64,000 nt of DNA from Entonaema liquescens (Eukaryota > Ascomycota > Sordariomycetes > Xylariales > Xylariaceae). A program made the position numbers and the translations under genes. Each line of letters opens with the position of its first letter. Within the stretch, counting starts at the first letter, position 1. The stretch lies in assembly GCA_902805475.1 (NCBI GenBank), contig CADCSX010000002.1, positions 3,782,001 through 3,846,000 of the forward strand, given 5' to 3'. The notes below the pieces were generated by a model. That model searched no databases and was not told where the DNA came from. It saw only the letters and a list, made by a program, of their open reading frames with translations. This document shows, piece after piece, positions 59,743 to 64,000 of this stretch.

Positions 59743-60334
59743 TTATAGAATGTAGATATGTAGAATAGGAATGCAATATATGGTGCGATCCCCAAGCCTA
59801 GATGCATTTATGTTCAAGCCGCAAAGAAAGACGGCTAGGAGCAAGATGCTCCTTGATATGTATGTACCTAACAGATACCCATGCTCCGATATGATAGGAA
59901 AGAAAACAAATGCAAGATGAGATAACGCCGCCAGAAATACTCCGTTTAGATAAGTAGTATGTCGAAAGATCAAGTCCGCCGTCCCCAGGATAATCCAGTT
60001 GATCAAGAATCCCCCATCCAATCAAGCCCCCATCCAGAGCAAACGCCACGTTCTCAAAACCACAGGTGAATGCCTGCCCGGCTACCGTTACGCTGTCCGC
60101 TGAACCGTTCTAGGAGTCACTAAGTCCGGATTGCACCAAAGAGGCGCGAAGGTAGTCTAGAAGATACAGGAGACTAGCCGAGCCTGCATGACCCAGCCAT
60201 CTATCTGACGTCCTGTTATTTGTCGCACCTATTTCATACGAATTCCGTCGATATTTCCTGAAAGCGCCGCCCGCCACCCCCCCGCCGCCAATCAATGACC
60301 ATGGTATAATTTCGCGATGTATTCCTTTCAACAT
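59743..60334 (-). pseudogene. Possible decayed membrane-protein gene
   Basis: From ATG 60334 a frame reads MLKGIHREIIPWSL through LLDYLRASLVQSG, stops at TAG, and continues in the same frame with VAGQAFTCGFENVAFALDGG. Near a GGGGG run at about 60012 the hydrophobic continuation is in another frame: INWIILGTADLIF, GVFLAALSHLAFVFFPII and SILLLAVFLCGLN. This suggests a small protein with several membrane spans, broken by one nonsense codon and one extra G. I do not recognise the family, and chance open frames are a real alternative. Confidence 0.3.
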
Positions 60335-60555
60335 GAGCCAGACCTATGACTTGGGTATATATGTAAGATAGTAGTGATGACCAAATGAGCGGTAAACCCC
60401 TGATATATGAAATAAGAAAATCATGAAAGTGAAGTGATATGATGTGATGTGTTAGTCGAGTAAAAATCTCGGATACGACAGCTGGAACGTCGTCTTGTGG
60501 AAAATTCCTGAGCCAAGAACCTACGGTTTGAGGCTAGACTGAAGACCGGTATGGT

Positions 60556-62730
60556 CTAAGCGCACGAGAAGTCCAAGCCCATACTTCTCGCAACACCTTG
60601 CCAATCCCATACACGTGCCCAGTCGCCGCGTTCCATTAACCGCCAGACTTCTTCTAGTACCTCACCGACGCGGTCGCAGTTGCGCAGCCCAGTGTACCCC
60701 CGAACTATTCGGATTGCATTTCGCACCCTATCCCGTTGTGCGGGGGCGAAGCAAGCGCAGCCGATGACGAGGCAAGGCACTAGAAGTAAAGTCTGCACGG
60801 GATCGCTCGGCTTGAAGGAGTCTAAAATCGCTAACGATTCGTCGACGGCGAGAGTGATACGGTGGTCGTGATGGGGCGGGTATCGGATCGGTGCTGGGGA
60901 TTCGGCACGGGGAGGTGTTGTGTGGCTGCTTGTTGGCCGCTCGGATGAAGTTGGGGTGTGTGCAGAGTGAGATTGTGAAGTCGGTGATAAGGGAACAACG
61001 CTCGCTGTCGGTTGGGTGAATAGCGCGGGTGGCGATGTCGTCGATGAGGGCGGGTAGATAGTCCTAAACAGATATACCCACATCATTTGCTTATATAGGA
61101 GCCCAACACGATCACGGCTGTCTCCGGGGGGCCAATGAGGTGTCCACTCGCGAATAGCTGAATCAATCTCAGCAGCTCGGTATAGCGAAGTATAGTCTAC
61201 GACAGGGTCCGCTTCGGCAGCTATGTTTGCCCTGATGGTATTGCGAATGCTCGTTATTCGCGCGAGATAATGAAACAAGCCATCGGCGATGCCGATTAGA
61301 CGTGCAGGCTGGATTTCAAGCCAGGGTTCCCAATCCTCGGTCGCCAAGCGGGGCGTATGAACATCAGGGTAGCGTATTAGCTCGTCCGCGAAAACACGAT
61401 ACTGGAAGAATTCGGTGATGAATATCAAGAAAGCATTGTCCGGTGGTGGTGACTGTTGGATAAGATTCTTGTATGCCTGAAGATGGACCCGATGTTCACC
61501 ATTGGGATTCCCCTCTGCAAGGGTTTGCAACAGAAGGCAGAGCATCTGTCCATAGCGGGGAGACAAGTTAGTTTTATTTTTAGGATCGCTCTCATTATCC
61601 ATCGGTTCGCAGAGTTTGCTCATCGCCTCATGGTGGTGAAATTGTGACCTATTCAGTAGCGAAGTCAGGTTGACCTTTGGGTTGGAGCTAAGGATTTTGA
61701 TGCCATATGGAGTATCGTAGTCGATATGTCTGCTAGCGACGGAAAGAATAGAGTGCATAAGACCTCGATGCTCTACTGCCATCTGGAGTAGCATATCCTT
61801 GAATGCATTCTTGTGCTGTCCTTCCACCGTAAGTACACCACTCAAGTGGCTGATATAGTGATTCAAGAAAACCATATCCTCGGGCGTCTCTACACCTTCG
61901 AATATAGGCTGAAGAGTAATCTGCGGTAAGCGGAGCCGCTTCTGTTCCTCTGCGCCGAATGTTAGAGGATGAGCGTACACCCAAGTGCTGGTTATCAATA
62001 TTACCTTCGAATTTCTCTTTGCCACTCTTCCATATGGTCTTCTCATGATATCCCTCACAGACGACAGCATTTTTCTCACAGTTTAAACCTAAATGCATTA
62101 GATGCGCGGTGCTGGGCTGGTGGAACTCGACTTACAGCGTGGTTTTGCCTCGTCGCATTTCTTTTTTCTTTTGCGGCATGTGATACAACCGGTCTTTGAG
62201 CGACCCTTGGCGATCTTATTCGTTGCTACCTGAGGCGTGAGGGGATGCTTACGAGGCCGGCCTCTGGGTCTTTTTAACTTCATCTGGGGCGCCGGTGCAG
62301 AATTCGACTCTGTAGTCGGGGTGTGTGGAGCTTCTTTAACTTCGTCCATCTGGAAACCATCATCTTCGAGGGGTTCAATCTTGGGAACTGCCAATGCGTC
62401 GTCCGAATTCTTCTCCCATGACATATCATGTTCGGTTTCACCAGTTCCAGCGTCGTCGCTATAGCTGGTGCTCCAGGATTCCGCACATGACGACGTGGCG
62501 GAATGAATCATGGTCGGCACGGCAGACGAGCCGGCACCTACGGGCGGGATCTCGAGTTCGGTGCTGATAGGAGACAACTGGCCGGTATCCATTCGGTTGA
62601 CCTGGACGGGATTTGTCCATAGTGGTGAGGTTGGTACGACAACAGAAGAGCTTGCCTCGGAGGCCATGCTATGACCATCGGACCAAGGCATATCCCCATC
62701 ATCCGATACTAAAGCCAACGGGCAATCCAT
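60556..62730 (-). CDS. Zn2Cys6 transcription factor with AT-hook, 3 exons
   Basis: This is a fungal binuclear zinc-cluster regulator. I start at ATG 62730 (MDCPLALVSDD); the longer frame begins with TTG. Exons are 62730-62136, 62088-62005 and 61949-60556 (690 residues), with GTAAGT...TAG and GTAATA...CAG introns in agreeing phases. The first intron splits the zinc cluster between CITCRKRKKKCDEAKPRC and LNCEKNAVVC, giving C-x2-C-x6-C-x6-C-x2-C-x6-C. Just before it is an AT-hook (KRPRGRPRKHP). The N-terminus is acidic and Ser-rich, a likely activation region. The C-terminal part (VEHRGLMHSILSVASRHIDYDTP onward) matches the fungal-specific regulatory domain of this class, interrupted by a Ser/Thr/Pro linker. 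Target genes cannot be inferred. Confidence 0.9.
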
Positions 62731-64000
62731 AGCTCGTGGGGGGGGAATATCATTCCCACGAGTAATTCTATGAAAAGGCAGGATCCGTCTCAAGGGCCGC
62801 CGGAATTTCTAACTCATATGAAAAGAACAATTTTTTTTTTATTGTTCTTAACAAGGAGCCGGAGTGGTAAAATCCACCTATGATAGAATGCTGGCGTATA
62901 CAGTCATAGGCTCATCCCCCAAGGACAATTCTGCGGAGGTATGGGGAGGTGTTAAGCTGGTCTCAATGACACAGCTGAACTGATTGGCCTTCTCAAACGG
63001 AGCCTTCCTGCAGTAGTCGGCAAAAGGCAAACGGGCGGGCAGTCGAGACAACCCGGTGTCTGATTGAGCTGCAGCGATGAATGGCACGTCTCATGGAGAA
63101 GCGAGAAAACAGATGGAGGGGTCGGCCTTGGGCAGCGGAGATGGAGTGTAGGTCTTATTTGGACCGTGGATGTGATACCGTGGGGCGGCTAGCGGAAAAC
63201 GAAGATACGTGGGCGGGAGATGCACATCAGCAACGTACCGTAGTATGTAGGGGGTAGGACTAATGGGGCACAGGGTTGGATGGGGATGGGTAGACGTCGA
63301 AGGCCCGAAGACGCACTGAGCTTTCTCCACCCCCATTCCCGGGCCCTTGTACAACTTCGAGAGGGGAAAAAAAGAACCAGCCAGTCGAGCTTGTGGACCG
63401 TCAAGCATGAGAATACAGCGCGCAGTAAGCAGTTGGGAAGCTATATTATGACGGATAAATGACACCAGGTTACCAGCTCAGCAGGACTATACAGACTTAT
63501 ACTGTGGACTACATGGTGGACTACATGGTGGCTTCACGTGTATAGACATTATGTGAGAGAGACCTTGTTGCGGCCCGCGGTGAAGCACATAGAGGGTGAG
63601 CGAAGCACGGAAAAAGCCTGGTATGAGTGAACAAAAGATGGCTGCGATGGATATGGCGATGTGAATGCAAGTAGGATGGGGTTACCAGTCCTTGGCGCCT
63701 CTCGAATCCCTGTCGTCCATTCTAAGACCCCAGCAAAGCTCCCACCACTATGTGGTTCCAACATGCACATGCAGCATTAGCGGGACCCTGCGAGACCACA
63801 AGGTACTTGGTGATACTTGGAATAGTGTAGTTCTTAGCTTCGAAGGTATTCCCGCAGGGGGGGGCCCTAATTCGGAGTGGAACTAATATGAAGGTACATA
63901 GTAAAGTAAATTTATATACTAGACGGCGCTCATATTAATATTTCCTTCCATGGTTACTAATTCCAGCTTGCCATTCGCCTCAAGATCATCACAGCCTCGT
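62731..64000. other. Intergenic, right edge; no gene recognised
   Basis: This is the promoter side of the zinc-cluster gene. It has an A/T run near 62830-62845 and a 12-bp tandem repeat GTGGACTACATG, two copies plus GTGG, at 63504-63531. Short frames show no features. Confidence 0.5.

Noticed and set aside
1..64000. CRISPR arrays, bacterial operons or riboswitches
   Set aside because: No regularly spaced repeats; the gene structure is eukaryotic throughout.

Overview
The window reads as chromosomal DNA of a filamentous ascomycete (Pezizomycotina, perhaps Sordariomycete-like). The reasons are short 50-130 nt introns with GTAAGT-type donors and CTAAC-type branch sites, a DIM-2-type DNA methyltransferase, a QDE-2-type Argonaute, an AA9 polysaccharide monooxygenase, a Zn2Cys6 regulator, and a 14.3-kb block turned almost pure A+T by C-to-T/G-to-A change, as repeat-induced point mutation (RIP) does. 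Species cannot be named from the sequence. I checked start codons by eye; several long open frames begin at GTG or TTG, so I moved starts to ATG or to an upstream exon.

Layout. 0.6-1.6 kb: alpha/beta-hydrolase (+). 2.5-6.4 kb: dim-2-like cytosine methyltransferase (+), with one single-base frame break. 6.8-10.5 kb: three related small genes of an unrecognised family (-), plus a doubtful 83-aa membrane/secreted ORF. 11.5-12.7 kb: intronless DMATS-type aromatic prenyltransferase (+). 13.1-15.2 kb: secreted beta-lactamase-like protein (-, 4 exons). 16.9-19.5 kb: VID27 (-, frame break). 20.0-20.8 kb: short-chain dehydrogenase (-, frame break). 21.6-23.4 kb: mitochondrial P-loop ATPase (-). 24.5-28.0 kb: low-complexity hypothetical gene (+) with a frame break and an in-frame TAG. 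28.9-31.7 kb: membrane-anchored amidohydrolase (+). 31.905-46.249 kb: a RIP-mutated LTR retrotransposon carrying a second one nested inside. 47.0-50.0 kb: Reb1-like Myb protein (+, frame break). 51.9-53.3 kb: alkenal/enone reductase of the MDR family (+, 4 exons, one probable GC-AG intron). 54.1-55.4 kb: AA9 LPMO (+, 5 exons). 55.8-58.7 kb: Argonaute (-, 4 exons, intact). 59.7-60.3 kb: possible decayed membrane-protein gene (-). 60.6-62.7 kb: Zn2Cys6 factor with an AT-hook (-). The last 1.2 kb holds nothing I recognise.

Themes. Genome defence recurs: a DNA methyltransferase, an Argonaute and a heavily RIP-mutated nest of retroelements lie within 56 kb. The transposon structure is well supported: two exactly equal-length direct-repeat pairs (131 and 358 bp), each with TG...CA-type ends and a 5-bp target duplication, one pair inside the other. 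Five otherwise conserved genes each lack exactly one base. This looks more like long-read consensus error than five independent pseudogenes, but I cannot decide that from sequence alone. The most novel-looking coding feature is the three-member family sharing an H-x2-FL[AT][LM] block and an NW[FL][EQ]W[WI] block.
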